From CAZSBB01 sp964605235 (GTDB lineage Bacteria; Planctomycetota; Phycisphaerae; Phycisphaerales; Phycisphaeraceae), in contig CAZSBB010000017.1 of NCBI GenBank assembly GCA_964605235.1, positions 1 to 64,000 of the forward strand: 64,000 nt of DNA. Reading direction: 5' to 3'. Position numbers and translations under genes: made by a program. The first letter of the stretch is position 1. Each line of letters opens with the position of its first letter. Below, one piece after another: positions 1 through 10,253 of the stretch. The notes under the pieces were generated by a model. That model made no database searches and was not told the DNA's origin. It saw nothing but the letters and a program-made list of their open reading frames with translations.

Positions 1-4
1 CCCC

Positions 5-44
5 TGACACTTCTATTGTCATAATGACCGTGACACTTCTATTG
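5..44. repeat. 14-bp direct repeat at the left edge
   Basis: The sequence TGACACTTCTATTG occurs at 5-18 and again, identically, at 31-44, a period of 26 bp. It lies just upstream of the rpmB promoter. Short repeated blocks of this kind occur at some transposon ends and in regulator sites, but the window starts here, so neither can be tested. No transposase is present next to it. Confidence 0.6.
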
Positions 45-70
45 AGTTCCTACAGCCTCCTGCAGTGCGT

Positions 71-99
71 TTGCATCCGAATGGAACGGCGCTTAAAAT
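71..99 (+). promoter_or_regulatory. Predicted sigma-70 promoter of rpmB
   Basis: TTGCAT (71-76) and TAAAAT (94-99) are separated by exactly 17 bp, a good match to the -35/-10 consensus. The -10 element ends about 41 bp before the rpmB start codon, so a short leader is expected. Confidence 0.6.
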
Positions 100-140
100 G
101 CTTGGCTCCACTATTTTGGACCTACTCGACGGAGTCAGCC

Positions 141-422
141 ATGCCCCGCGTCTGCAATTTCACCGGCAAACGGACCACCACCGGCAACCAGTACACCTAC
201 CGCGGCAAGGCCAAGTACCTCGGCGGCGTGGGTGTCAAAGTCACCGGCAAGACCGGCCGCAAGTTCCGCCCCAATCTCCAGGCGGTCACCGCCCTGATCG
301 ACGGCAAGCCCCAGCGCATCCTGGCGTCCACCCGTTCCATCCGCTGCGGCCTGGTGGTCAAGCCCGCCAAGCGCCGCTTCGTCTATCAGGCGCCCGCTGC
401 GGAAGCTCAGGCCTCCGCCTGA
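141..422 (+). CDS. rpmB: 50S ribosomal protein L28
   Basis: A 93-residue basic protein of the large ribosomal subunit. The N-terminal block VCNFTGKRTTTGNQYTYRG matches the L28 pattern (C-x2-TGK near the start, then GN and a basic stretch), and the length is normal for the bacterial protein. The open frame extends upstream to 24, but the extra residues are not L28-like; the ATG at 141 places Met directly before the conserved PRVCNFTGKR start. A sigma-70-like promoter lies 42 bp upstream. In this family the Cys residues may mark a zinc-binding form; only Cys4 and one later Cys are visible here, so zinc binding is not supported. It is followed by 287 bp without a recognisable gene, then dnaG. 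Confidence 0.92.
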   Translation: MPRVCNFTGKRTTTGNQYTYRGKAKYLGGVGVKVTGKTGRKFRPNLQAVTALIDGKPQRILASTRSIRCGLVVKPAKRRFVYQAPAAEAQASA

Positions 423-709
423 ATCAGGCTGACGCCTGACCGCGGTGCCGGAGCATCGGGCGTGGCAGCGAGCGACTGACGGCGGTTGGGTTCAAGTTTT
501 ATCGACAACGGGAGGTTCGGCTACCCTTGGCCTGCTGTCGCGCAACGCCAGTCTGTGGGGCGCTTGTGACGTTTGGTGGGGTTGGCGGTTACCATCCGGT
601 GAGTCGCGGCATAGCATTTAGTTGGCATCGGCGTTGATCTGGGACAATCTTTGGTGACCCCCGGCCCCCGGCCGCTGCCTGTTCGGCATGCCGCGCGACG
701 ACACTTGCC

Positions 710-2770
710 ATGCCCCAGTGGGACGACCAGAAAGAACAGGTCCAGCAGGCGACCGACATCGTTGCCCTCATCGGCGAACAGCTTCGGCTGACGCCCAAGG
801 GCAAGGAATTCGTCGGCCTGTGCCCGTTCCACGACGACTCGAATCCCTCGATGTTCGTCTCCCCCACCAAGCAAATCTACAAATGCTTTTCCTGCGGCGC
901 CGGCGGCGATGCCTATGGCTTCGTCATGAACTATCACAAGATGACCTTCCCGGAGGCGATGAAATACCTCGCTGAACGCGCGGGCATCAAGCTCACCCAA
1001 CGCGGCCAGGACGCCGACAACGCCGCCAGCCAGCAACGCAAACGCATCAGCGACGCCAACGACAAAGCCCTCAAGTTTTTCCAGGGCCAGCTCCGTGATG
1101 AACAACGCGGCCAGATCGCCCGCGAATACCTCCAGCAACGCGGCTTCGCCCCCGAAACCATCGAACAGTTCCAGATCGGCTACGCCCCCGACGGCTGGGA
1201 CGGCCTGGCGACCGCCATCAACCAGCGCGGCTGGAGCCTCCATGCCTTCGAACAGGCGGGACTCATCAGCCCCCGCAAGCAGGGCGACGGCTACTACGAC
1301 CGTCTGCGTCATCGGCTGATCTTCCCCATCTGCGACGCCATCGGTCGGCCCATCGCCTTCGGCGGCCGGAAGCTGCGCGCGGAGGATGAGCCGAAGTATC
1401 TCAACAGCCCCGAAACGCCGCTGTTCAACAAATCCGCCACGCTGTACGGCCTGCATCTGGCGAAGCAGGCGATCCTGCACAGCCGCACGGCCGTGATCGT
1501 CGAGGGCTACACCGACGTCACCTCCTGCCATCAGGCGGGAGCGAAAAATGTCGTCGCCACGCTGGGCACCGCGCTGACCAAAGAACACATGCGCGCCCTG
1601 CGGCATTTCGCCGACCGGGTGGTGCTGATCTTTGACGCTGACGAAGCCGGCTACAAGGCGGCCGACCGCGCGCTGGAAATCTTCATCGGCGGCACCGTCG
1701 ATGTCGCCATAGCGGTGCTGCCCGAAGGACTCGACCCCGCGGACCTGATGGCCAAAGCCGAAGGCAAAGCCCAGTGGGATCAGGCGATCAAGGACGCCAC
1801 CGAAGCGCTGGATTACCAGTTCCAGCGCATGCGGCAGCGGTTTGATGACGCCGGCTCTCTGGCGGGGCAGCAGCGGATCGCAGAGGAATACCTCGGTCGA
1901 CTGGCCGCGCTGGGCGTGCTGCAGATGACCCCGATCCGCCGGGCGCTGGTGATCCAGCGCGTCGGCCATCTGCTGCATCTGCCCGAGGAAACCGTCACCA
2001 CCATGCTGCGTGAGCTGGCGCCCCGAAGGCCCCAGCGCCCGGCCCAGGGTTCGACCAGCGGGGGGGCATCACCTGCCGCAGCGCCGGGTCAGCCAGCCAG
2101 TCAGCAGCCTAATCCGTCAGCCAGTCGACCCCTGCCGGATGCCGGGGCCTATGATCCGCACCTGGAACATGAAGTTCACGAACTGGAGCCCAACTGGGAC
2201 GAAGCGCCGCAAAGCGACCGCCCGCGACTGGCTTCCCCGCAGAACATGCATAGAATAAAGGCTTTGGAGGCGGTCGAACGGCTCTTGGTCGCTGGGCTGC
2301 TGCGGGAGCCGGGCTTGTTTCACCTGACATTGCCGGACGGGCGGGACCTGGATGAAGCGGTCCTGCCGGCCGACCTGTGCTCGCCGTTGGGCGCGGAGGC
2401 TTATCAGTTGTTGTACGATCGGCTGGCGGAGGGACAACCCACGACGCTGACCCACCTGCTGGGCGAGGCCGCCAGTCGGCAGCGCTCGGAGGTGTCCGCC
2501 TGGCTGACCCAGGCCGACGCCGATCTGGAACAGGTGCTGGGCGACAAGACCGACCGGCTGTCGGCGCTGGTGGCGGATCTGGCGAGCCAGTTCGTTGCCC
2601 TGCGGCGGCAACGCGAGGAAGCCGAAACCCGCCAGGCCGCCTTGACCGGCGAGGTCCATGTCGATGGCCAGGTGGTCACCGTGGATCAGGAACAGTTGCT
2701 CAAACAGATTGCCGAGCGGCAGCGCAGCCAGTCATCGCCGGTGCGCATCGCGCGGTTTCGTTCGTCGTAA
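710..2770 (+). CDS. dnaG: DNA primase
   Basis: Synthesises RNA primers at the replication fork. The 686-residue protein has the bacterial DnaG layout: an N-terminal CHC2 zinc finger (Cys38, His41, Cys59, Cys62, followed by GAGGDAYGFV), the RNA polymerase core, and a TOPRIM domain at about 255-345 with the catalytic Glu265 in VEGYTD and the metal-binding pair Asp309/Asp311 in DADE. The C-terminal third (from about 420) has a Pro/Gln/Ser-rich linker and then a helical region, presumably the helicase-interaction domain, with little motif content. The ATG at 710 is chosen because the zinc finger begins soon after; the ribosome-binding site is weak. The rpoD gene begins 50 bp downstream, the classical dnaG-rpoD order seen in many bacteria, so co-transcription is likely. 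Confidence 0.95.
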   Translation: MPQWDDQKEQVQQATDIVALIGEQLRLTPKGKEFVGLCPFHDDSNPSMFVSPTKQIYKCFSCGAGGDAYGFVMNYHKMTFPEAMKYLAERAGIKLTQRGQDADNAASQQRKRISDANDKALKFFQGQLRDEQRGQIAREYLQQRGFAPETIEQFQIGYAPDGWDGLATAINQRGWSLHAFEQAGLISPRKQGDGYYDRLRHRLIFPICDAIGRPIAFGGRKLRAEDEPKYLNSPETPLFNKSATLYGLHLAKQAILHSRTAVIVEGYTDVTSCHQAGAKNVVATLGTALTKEHMRALRHFADRVVLIFDADEAGYKAADRALEIFIGGTVDVAIAVLPEGLDPADLMAKAEGKAQWDQAIKDATEALDYQFQRMRQRFDDAGSLAGQQRIAEEYLGRLAALGVLQMTPIRRALVIQRVGHLLHLPEETVTTMLRELAPRRPQRPAQGSTSGGASPAAAPGQPASQQPNPSASRPLPDAGAYDPHLEHEVHELEPNWDEAPQSDRPRLASPQNMHRIKALEAVERLLVAGLLREPGLFHLTLPDGRDLDEAVLPADLCSPLGAEAYQLLYDRLAEGQPTTLTHLLGEAASRQRSEVSAWLTQADADLEQVLGDKTDRLSALVADLASQFVALRRQREEAETRQAALTGEVHVDGQVVTVDQEQLLKQIAERQRSQSSPVRIARFRSS

Positions 2771-2820
2771 AACGGGGTCTTGACGCCCCCCGTGGCAAGG
2801 TTCGAGGGAAAGGAACGCAC

Positions 2821-4671
<1,851 letters not shown>

Positions 4672-4715
4672 GCACCCCCGGAACCTTCGTCATTCCCACA
4701 CCACGCCTCACCCAG

Positions 4716-4743
4716 CCGCACCACTCCGGTGCGGTTTTTCTTT
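4716..4743 (+). terminator. Rho-independent terminator after rpoD
   Basis: A perfect 7-bp stem, CCGCACC / GGTGCGG (4716-4722 and 4728-4734), with a 5-nt loop, is followed by TTTTTCTTT. It lies 45 bp after the rpoD stop and just before the convergent end of the FGGY kinase gene. Confidence 0.85.
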
Positions 4744-4772
4744 GGACGCGCAAACACGCTTGCGCCTCCGCA

Positions 4773-6146
4773 TCACCACGACCGCAAACCCACCGCCACC
4801 GCAGCCGTCAGCGCCGCGCCGACCGCCGCCTCCTCACGGGTGTCGGGCATCTGCACCGGCAACCTGAATTGCTCGGTGATTTCACGCTGCACCGCCGGAT
4901 TGCGTCGCACAGCATTGCCCGCGCCCAGCAGATGCGTGGCGTGCAGGCCCTGCGCCTCCGCGCGGGCGTAGTACCCGCGCAGCTCCGCGACCATGCCAGC
5001 CACAAACGCACGCACGAACTGGCCAGCCGAAAAATTCTGCGGGTCCAGATTGGTGATGGCGCCGCGTGCGGTCGGATCACTGCGCGTGCCGCCCAGCAAC
5101 GTGCTGGCGCGCAGCGTGGTGGGTTGGTCAGGCTGCGCCAATTGGTTCATGCGTTCGTACAGCAGCGCTGGGGGGATCTCCGTACCGGCGAACGTGCGCA
5201 CCACGTCGGCAAAGAAATCCGCCAGCAGGGCGTAAGCGCGCCCGCCGCACAGGCTGGCGCCCACCAGCAGCCAGCGACCGGGCGACAGGGGGCGCGTTTC
5301 CAAACCTTCCGCGACGGCATAGCGCGACACCGCCAGCGACATCTGCCCGCCGGTGCCCAGATTCAGCAGCAGGCGGCCGTCGAGCTGATCCACGCTGCCG
5401 ATGAACGACGCCTGGTTGTCGCCCAGCGCCACGGCAATCGGGAGCCCGCTGGGCAAGTCCAGTTGCGTTGCCAGCGCGGAGCGCAACGAGCCCGCCACGC
5501 TGCCGGTGGGAGCGATGGGGGGTAGCAGGTTTCCGAATTGTTGGCTGGCGCTATCGAGCCATTGGCCGGCGGCGGCGTCGAGCAGGCCCCAACTCCCGGC
5601 GATGCCGGCGTCAGTCACATACTGACCGCAAAGCGCATGCACGACCAGGTCCATGATGCTCAGCGCCCGCAAGCCGGCGAAGCTGCGTCCCTCCGCCGCC
5701 CAGCGGGTGAGCGTGACGCCGCCGTAGCCCGTGGCGGGCAGGCAGCCGGTGCTGGCGGGGGCGCGATCGCCCAACTGGTCAGTGAGCGCCTGCACGGGTG
5801 TGCGTTGGCCCAGTGCGGAAAGTGGCACAGCACCGCGCTGATCCTGCCAGTTCACCAGCGGGCTGGCGGGTTGGCCGTCGGCATCCACGAGCACGATGCC
5901 GTGCATTTGCCCGGTGACGCCCAGGCCGATGATGCTGGCGTGTTGCAGCGGCGGTTGCTGCATGAGCTGACGCAGCAGGTTGAGGATCAAGCTGACGATT
6001 TTGCTCGCGTCCTGTTCGCCCGCCGGCCTGCCCTGGCCAGCCGCGTTGGGGCAGGACACTTCCGCCACCAGCTGGCGCGTGCTGGGATTCACCGCCGCCG
6101 CGCAGAGTTTGGTGGTGCCCAGATCCAGTCCAATGGTCAGTTGCAT
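4773..6146 (-). CDS. FGGY-family carbohydrate kinase, sedoheptulokinase/xylulokinase-like
   Basis: An ATP-dependent kinase of a ketose or polyol. The 457-residue protein begins with the ASKHA phosphate-1 motif IGLDLGTTK and has the substrate-loop motif GVTGQMHGIVLVD and VNWQDQRG, then LNLGTGGQMS and ALGDNQASFIG in the second half. The GxTGQMHG and WQD combination recalls sedoheptulokinases more than xylulokinases, where W-N-D is usual, so I leave the gene unnamed. The ATG at 6146 is chosen because it places IGLDLGTTK at the very N-terminus; the frame is open further upstream without similarity. It is transcribed alone, convergent with rpoD. A xylose isomerase gene is at 55.8 kb but the two are not linked. 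FGGY membership is certain, substrate is not. Confidence 0.82.
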   Translation of the reverse strand: MQLTIGLDLGTTKLCAAAVNPSTRQLVAEVSCPNAAGQGRPAGEQDASKIVSLILNLLRQLMQQPPLQHASIIGLGVTGQMHGIVLVDADGQPASPLVNWQDQRGAVPLSALGQRTPVQALTDQLGDRAPASTGCLPATGYGGVTLTRWAAEGRSFAGLRALSIMDLVVHALCGQYVTDAGIAGSWGLLDAAAGQWLDSASQQFGNLLPPIAPTGSVAGSLRSALATQLDLPSGLPIAVALGDNQASFIGSVDQLDGRLLLNLGTGGQMSLAVSRYAVAEGLETRPLSPGRWLLVGASLCGGRAYALLADFFADVVRTFAGTEIPPALLYERMNQLAQPDQPTTLRASTLLGGTRSDPTARGAITNLDPQNFSAGQFVRAFVAGMVAELRGYYARAEAQGLHATHLLGAGNAVRRNPAVQREITEQFRLPVQMPDTREEAAVGAALTAAVAVGLRSW

Positions 6147-6422
6147 GCCAGTCACTCCGCGCGACAACTCACGCCGCGGCGGCAGTCTACGCGACGCCCC
6201 GCAGCGCTTCGACCAACCAGCGGCGAATGGATGCCCCCCGGCCATGAGCTGATGTGGCCGACCGGAAACAGGATCGGATGGTACGGCTTGCGTTGCACGG
6301 CTGGCGCTGTCAATGCGTGCAATCAGCGTCGCGGCAAACCTGGCGCCGTGGGCGTCGGCGGCGACAGCTGTTGCCGGTCGCGCGAAAATTCCGATTTGCC
6401 TACATTCTGGTCCGAAGCTGCA
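6147..6422. other. Intergenic region between divergent FGGY kinase and LysM genes
   Basis: The 364 bp between the two divergent start codons (6147-6510) hold no convincing coding sequence. Apart from the promoter-like element at 6423-6451, which is listed separately, I see no conserved structure. Confidence 0.5.
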
Positions 6423-6451
6423 TTGCGACCTTGGCTCCGGCGCGGTACAAA
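6423..6451 (+). promoter_or_regulatory. Predicted promoter of the LysM lipoprotein gene
   Basis: TTGCGA (6423-6428) and TACAAA (6446-6451) are spaced by 17 bp and lie 60 bp upstream of the start codon. The -10 match is moderate. Confidence 0.4.
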
Positions 6452-6510
6452 TCGGTCCTTAGCGCAGGACGCGCTGCGATGATCCTTTCCCCGGTGTGGA
6501 GGTGCACCCC

Positions 6511-7173
6511 ATGCGTTGGCTGCTCGTCGGAATGCTCGTGGTTACTCTGGGCTTGAGTGTGGGTTGTCAGCGCGACCGCAAGAAGGAGATGGCGCAGGTG
6601 CCCACGGTGACTTCCGTCCGCACCGACGGGACATACGCCACCAGCACCCCGGATTACACCTACGCCGGCGCCACCGCCGCCGCCAGCGGTTCCCCGACGC
6701 CCAGCACCAGTACCTACGGCGGCAACCAGTACATCACCCTGCCCAGCGAACCGGTCCCCGGCACGGGCGTGACCGTCGGCCACGGCGCCGCCTCCACCTA
6801 CACCGCCGGCGCCAGCTACAGCGCCAACCCGGCGACCTCGACGCCCAGCTTCTCGACGACGACCTACACTTCGTCGGATCGCATTGAAGCGCCCGGCGCC
6901 AGCAGCGAGCCGGTGTTCCTGGGCCCGACTGCCGCCGCCCCGGCTGCTCCCGCGACCACCACCGTCACCACCCTCAGCGCGACGCCTGCCGCACCCGCCG
7001 CAGCAACTCCCGCCACCGGCGGCACCAGCTACACGGTAGCCCGCGGAGACACCCTCTGGTCCATCGCCCAAAAGCACTACGGCGACGGCAAACGCTGGCA
7101 GGACATCGCCTCCGCCAACGGCATCTCCGACGCCCGCAAACTGGCGGTGGGACAGAAGATCGTCCTGCCGTGA
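6511..7173 (+). CDS. LysM-domain lipoprotein
   Basis: A 220-residue predicted lipoprotein that probably binds peptidoglycan. A hydrophobic signal segment (LLVGMLVVTLGLSVG) ends in a lipobox with Cys at about residue 19 (LSVGC), followed by a charged stretch. Residues about 30-170 are low-complexity Ala/Thr/Ser/Pro, probably an extended linker. The C-terminal LysM domain (about 173-220) starts SYTVARGDTLWSIAQKHYG and ends KLAVGQKIVLP, the usual pattern. The ATG at 6511 is preceded by GGAGGTG at a 6-nt spacing, so it is preferred over the in-frame GTG at 6496. The gene stands alone between a divergent kinase and a convergent acyl-carrier cluster. Its precise envelope role cannot be told from sequence. 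Confidence 0.85.
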   Translation: MRWLLVGMLVVTLGLSVGCQRDRKKEMAQVPTVTSVRTDGTYATSTPDYTYAGATAAASGSPTPSTSTYGGNQYITLPSEPVPGTGVTVGHGAASTYTAGASYSANPATSTPSFSTTTYTSSDRIEAPGASSEPVFLGPTAAAPAAPATTTVTTLSATPAAPAAATPATGGTSYTVARGDTLWSIAQKHYGDGKRWQDIASANGISDARKLAVGQKIVLP

Positions 7174-7316
7174 GGACGGGGTTGATCGCGCTGTATTGAA
7201 ATCGACCTAACAGATGTGGGGGCGCCCTGAGCCAACCCCCGGATTCGCTGCGCGCATCCGCGGCTTGAGGGCAATGCCTGCTGCCTTTCTTATCCCTGCT
7301 TCATCTCTTCCACGTC

Positions 7317-7337
7317 TTCATCCGTGTTCATCCGTGG
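7317..7337. repeat. Tandem TTCATCCGTG repeat
   Basis: The decamer TTCATCCGTG is repeated directly at 7317-7326 and 7327-7336. It lies in the 227-bp spacer between the LysM gene and the convergent dehydratase gene, next to the terminator. No function is evident. Confidence 0.5.
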
Positions 7338-7338
7338 C

Positions 7339-7365
7339 AAAAAAACAGCGTCAAAACTGACGCTG
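7339..7365 (-). terminator. Rho-independent terminator of the acyl carrier/dehydratase cluster
   Basis: Read on the minus strand, a perfect 7-bp stem CAGCGTC / GACGCTG (7365-7359 and 7352-7346) with a 6-nt loop is followed by seven U residues. It lies 36 bp past the stop of the last gene of the cluster. Confidence 0.85.
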
Positions 7366-7400
7366 CGCCACTGAACTGCAAAGCCATAGAAGCAAGAACC

Positions 7401-7931
7401 TCACCCCGCGCGGATGGCGTCGGGGTCGAAGCCGCTGCTGCGGAGCAGGTTCATGAACTGATCGGTGAAGACGAAGTTGTGCTCGGGGAAGGCGAGGCCC
7501 GCGCGGTTCTGGTCGATGTGGCTGAACATCAGCTCGATGGTCGCCAGCGGTTTGGCGGAATCGGGGCCCTTGGAAGGGTCGAGCAGTTCGACGATGCCGG
7601 AGGTGCTGGCGCCGCTGGGGTCGAAGCGATCGAGGTTGGCGCTGAAGCGCAGCGTGTGGCCGGGGGTGGCGACAGCGGTGAAGGTGGCTTTGCCGATCTT
7701 GGCGAGGATGACTTTTTCGCGGAAGCGTCCGGTGCAGCCGACCAGGATGCCGGCACACTGCGCCATGCCTTCAATGATCAGCGGATTGGGCAGCACCGGC
7801 AGCGCGCCATGATGGGCGGTGGCGGGGAAGTGATCGTGCAGCACCTCCTCGGCTAAGGAGATGTTCTTGAGCGCCACGCAGCGGCGTCCGGTTTCCAGTT
7901 CCAGGATGCGGTCGAGCCAGATCCAGCGCAT
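7401..7931 (-). CDS. FabA/FabZ-like hotdog-fold acyl dehydratase
   Basis: A 176-residue hotdog-fold protein related to 3-hydroxyacyl-ACP dehydratases, which remove water from beta-hydroxyacyl-ACP. The helix motif contains the candidate catalytic His34 in LHDHFPATAHH and Glu54 in PLIIEGMAQCAG, the same His/Glu arrangement and spacing region as FabZ, but with an insertion (ATAHHGALPVLPN) compared with the standard HFPGxPVxPG, and it is longer than FabZ at its C-terminus. It is the last gene of a three-gene minus-strand set: FabZ-like (8801-8385), ACP (8360-7971), this gene, with 39 bp separating it from the ACP gene and a terminator after it. It may be a specialised dehydratase or a non-catalytic partner acting on the neighbouring ACP. 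Family certain, substrate unknown. Confidence 0.78.
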   Translation of the reverse strand: MRWIWLDRILELETGRRCVALKNISLAEEVLHDHFPATAHHGALPVLPNPLIIEGMAQCAGILVGCTGRFREKVILAKIGKATFTAVATPGHTLRFSANLDRFDPSGASTSGIVELLDPSKGPDSAKPLATIELMFSHIDQNRAGLAFPEHNFVFTDQFMNLLRSSGFDPDAIRAG

Positions 7932-7970
7932 GGGACAACCCGGCAGGAGGAAAAGAAAAGCTGTGCGACC

Positions 7971-8360
7971 TTAAGCCGCGAGCTTGTGCTGCATGAACTT
8001 GACGATGGTGTCGACGGTGAAGATGTCGGAGAACTCTTCCACATCGCGGCTGGCGTCGAACTCGGTCAGGTCGGCATGGGGCATGCGGCGCTTGAGCTCT
8101 TCCATGCCGGCGTCGGTGACTTTGCCTTCCTGCACGTAGGTATTGTCTTCCAGCACGTTGGCGGGGAAGATTTCGCCCTGTTCGATTTTCACGCCGAAGG
8201 CTTTTTCCAGGCGGAAGACGATGTCCAGAAAGTCGATGGACTCGGCGCCCAGATCGGTCACCAGCTTGGCCTGCGGGGTGACTTCATCCTCGTCGGCCGC
8301 CAGGGCGTCGACGAGCACTTCCTTGACCTTCGCGAAAATTTCATCCTGTGACATCGCCAT
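7971..8360 (-). CDS. Acyl carrier protein, extended form
   Basis: Carries acyl chains on a 4'-phosphopantetheine arm. The 129-residue protein has the attachment motif LGAESIDFLD with Ser41, flanked by the usual helices (IFAKVKEVLVDAL before, DIVFRLEKAFGVKI after). It is longer than the typical ACP of about 80 residues: a 40-residue insertion after residue 60 (EIFPANVLEDNTYVQEG onward) precedes the last conserved helix ending FTVDTIVKFMQHKL. This extended type is not the general fatty-acid AcpP. Start 8360 is supported by GGGAG seven bases upstream. The gene lies between two dehydratase-like genes with 24 and 39 bp spacers, so the three proteins probably work on the same acyl chain. No ketosynthase is adjacent. 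Confidence 0.88.
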   Translation of the reverse strand: MAMSQDEIFAKVKEVLVDALAADEDEVTPQAKLVTDLGAESIDFLDIVFRLEKAFGVKIEQGEIFPANVLEDNTYVQEGKVTDAGMEELKRRMPHADLTEFDASRDVEEFSDIFTVDTIVKFMQHKLAA

Positions 8361-8384
8361 GGATCAGCTCCCAACTCGCGGTCT

Positions 8385-8801
8385 TCAGGCTCCGGCAGCT
8401 TCGGCCGCAGCCAGCGGGATCAGAGCGAACTTGCCCTGTACCGCCACGGTGTCATTAACCTTGCCCACGCCGGCCAGTTGCCAGCATCCGTCCTTTTCGC
8501 CGCTGCAGGTGACCTCCACCGTCAGCGCTTCGCCCGGCCGAACCATATTGCCGTAGCGGATGTTCCGCACCTGCGCCAGCACCAGCGGCTGATGACCCGC
8601 CGCCTCTGCCAGCAGCTTCCGGCCCGCCTGCACCAGCGTCTCGAGCATCATCACCCCCGGCAGCACGGGAAAGCTGGGGAAATGATCCGCCAGATATTCC
8701 TCGGCGCTGGTGACATTCTTGACCGCGACGATGCGGTCAGGCGTCTGCTCCAGGATTCGGTCGATCAGCTCAAAGCGCACAGCGGCATCCGGTTTCGGCA
8801 A
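8385..8801 (-). CDS. 3-hydroxyacyl-[ACP] dehydratase, FabZ-like
   Basis: Likely dehydrates 3-hydroxyacyl-ACP. The 138-residue single hotdog protein has His40 and Glu54 in YLADHFPSFPVLPGVMMLE, matching the FabZ catalytic pair and its HFPxxPVxPGV context, and the expected length. It is the first gene of the FabZ-like/ACP/hotdog set, 24 bp before the ACP gene and 88 bp after the end of the K+ transporter gene on the same strand. The genomic pairing with an extended ACP suggests a dedicated lipid or envelope pathway rather than bulk fatty acid synthesis, whose genes are normally clustered with fabD, fabG and fabF; this is inference. Confidence 0.85.
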   Translation of the reverse strand: MPKPDAAVRFELIDRILEQTPDRIVAVKNVTSAEEYLADHFPSFPVLPGVMMLETLVQAGRKLLAEAAGHQPLVLAQVRNIRYGNMVRPGEALTVEVTCSGEKDGCWQLAGVGKVNDTVAVQGKFALIPLAAAEAAGA

Positions 8802-8888
8802 AGAGGGGCATGTTAGCCAGATAACGGGGGGGATGGCAAACGCGCGGGTCGGCTGGCGCCAGTCGTTTCACCCGCTGGTTCGGCTGCG

Positions 8889-10253
8889 TCAGACCGCCAG
8901 GTCGTCATTCAGGCGGGGTTGGTCGCTGGTGGTTCGCGTGAACAACGCCATGCCCAGGGTCAGGGGGCCCAGTCGGCCGCAGAACATCATGGCGATGATG
9001 ATGAGCTTGCCCAGGTTGGTCAGGCCGGCCGTGATGCCCATGCTCAGCCCTACGGTGCCCAGGGCGGAGGCAGCTTCAAAGAAATTCTGATCAAAGCCGG
9101 TGGGCTCGGTCAGTTCCAGCAGGTACACGCCGACCACCAGTGACAGCACGTAGAAGCCGGCAATGCCCCCGGCCGCCCAGATGCGTTCCAGGGGAATCGT
9201 GCGTCCCCAGAAGTGTACGGTGCGTTCGCCGCGGGCAGCGCTGCGCATGACGCCCAGCAGGGCGCTGAAGGTGGTGCATTTCAAGCCGCCGCCGGTGCCT
9301 GAGGGTGATGAGCCGATCACCATCAGCACGATCAGCAGCAGGATGGAAGCATGGGACATGGCTCCGATGTCAATGGTGTTGAAGCCGACGGTGGTCAGAG
9401 CGGTCATCGCCTGGAAGAATGCCGCCAGCCAGCGTTGATCGGCAGGCATGGTTTGCAAGGTTGGCTCAGTCAGAAACAGCAGGGCGGCGCCCCCCGCGCT
9501 GAGCCAGAATGTCGCCCACAGGATGATGCGGCTGGTGAGGGTCATGCTAGGTGATCGCCGGGTCAGCACATTCCAGGCATCCAGACAGACGATGAACCCG
9601 ACCGCGCCCAGATAGCTGAGCAGGGCGATGACGGCATTGATCCAGAAATTCCCCACCTGGCTGGCGAAGCTGTCGTTGTACAGGCTGAAGCCGGCGGTGC
9701 AGAACGCGGACACGCTGTGAAACACGGCGCTCCAGCCGGTCTGCGGCAAACCCGCCTGGCGAAACAGCACGTAGAGCGTCAGCGCGCCGATGGTTTCAAT
9801 CACCAGCGTGAACCCCACCACACTGCGGATGAAGCTGGCCAGGTGGAAGGACTCGGGCAGCGTGAAGACCGTGCGGACGATGCCCACCTGGGTGCGTGAG
9901 AGATTCCGCTGCCGGGCGAGGATGACGAAGGAGCCAAAGGTCATGTAGCCGATGCCGCCCAGTTGAATCAGGAGCAGCACCACCGCCTGCCCGAACCAGT
10001 TGTATTGATCCGCCACGCTGAGGGTGACCAGCCCGGTGGTGGAGACGGCGGAAGTGGCGATGAACAGATGGTCCAGACTGCTGGCCGGCTCCTGACGCTG
10101 CGCCCACGGCAGCGTCAGGCAGGCCCAGCCCAGCAGGACGTAGGACGCATAGCCCAACAGCACCAGTTTGGCGGGAGTGACCCGGCGCATGCAGCTGCGC
10201 AGGCCCAGGTGAATCTTGCGGCACTCAAGCGACAGAATTGAAAACTTGGACAT
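8889..10253 (-). CDS. TrkH/KtrB-family potassium uptake membrane protein
   Basis: A 454-residue ion-conducting subunit of a Trk/Ktr-type K+ (or Na+/K+) transporter. Four membrane-pore-membrane repeats are visible through their P-loop signatures: STTGL, CTAGF, TTVGFN and GTVGLS, each with the filter glycine. Hydrophobic segments alternate throughout, and SSPSGTGGGLKCTTF is the conserved block after the third pore. ATG 10253 has GGGAG six bases upstream and is preferred over the in-frame ATG six bases earlier, which abuts that Shine-Dalgarno. No regulatory TrkA/KtrA gene is adjacent. The leader carries a c-di-AMP riboswitch at about 10445-10575, which fits the known control of K+ uptake by this second messenger. 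The fabZ/ACP genes follow on the same strand. Confidence 0.9.
   Translation of the reverse strand: MSKFSILSLECRKIHLGLRSCMRRVTPAKLVLLGYASYVLLGWACLTLPWAQRQEPASSLDHLFIATSAVSTTGLVTLSVADQYNWFGQAVVLLLIQLGGIGYMTFGSFVILARQRNLSRTQVGIVRTVFTLPESFHLASFIRSVVGFTLVIETIGALTLYVLFRQAGLPQTGWSAVFHSVSAFCTAGFSLYNDSFASQVGNFWINAVIALLSYLGAVGFIVCLDAWNVLTRRSPSMTLTSRIILWATFWLSAGGAALLFLTEPTLQTMPADQRWLAAFFQAMTALTTVGFNTIDIGAMSHASILLLIVLMVIGSSPSGTGGGLKCTTFSALLGVMRSAARGERTVHFWGRTIPLERIWAAGGIAGFYVLSLVVGVYLLELTEPTGFDQNFFEAASALGTVGLSMGITAGLTNLGKLIIIAMMFCGRLGPLTLGMALFTRTTSDQPRLNDDLAV

Noticed and set aside
4773..6146. Naming this xylB because a xylose isomerase lies in the window.
   Set aside because: The two genes are 50 kb apart and the WQD substrate-loop motif is more like sedoheptulokinase; only FGGY family is claimed.
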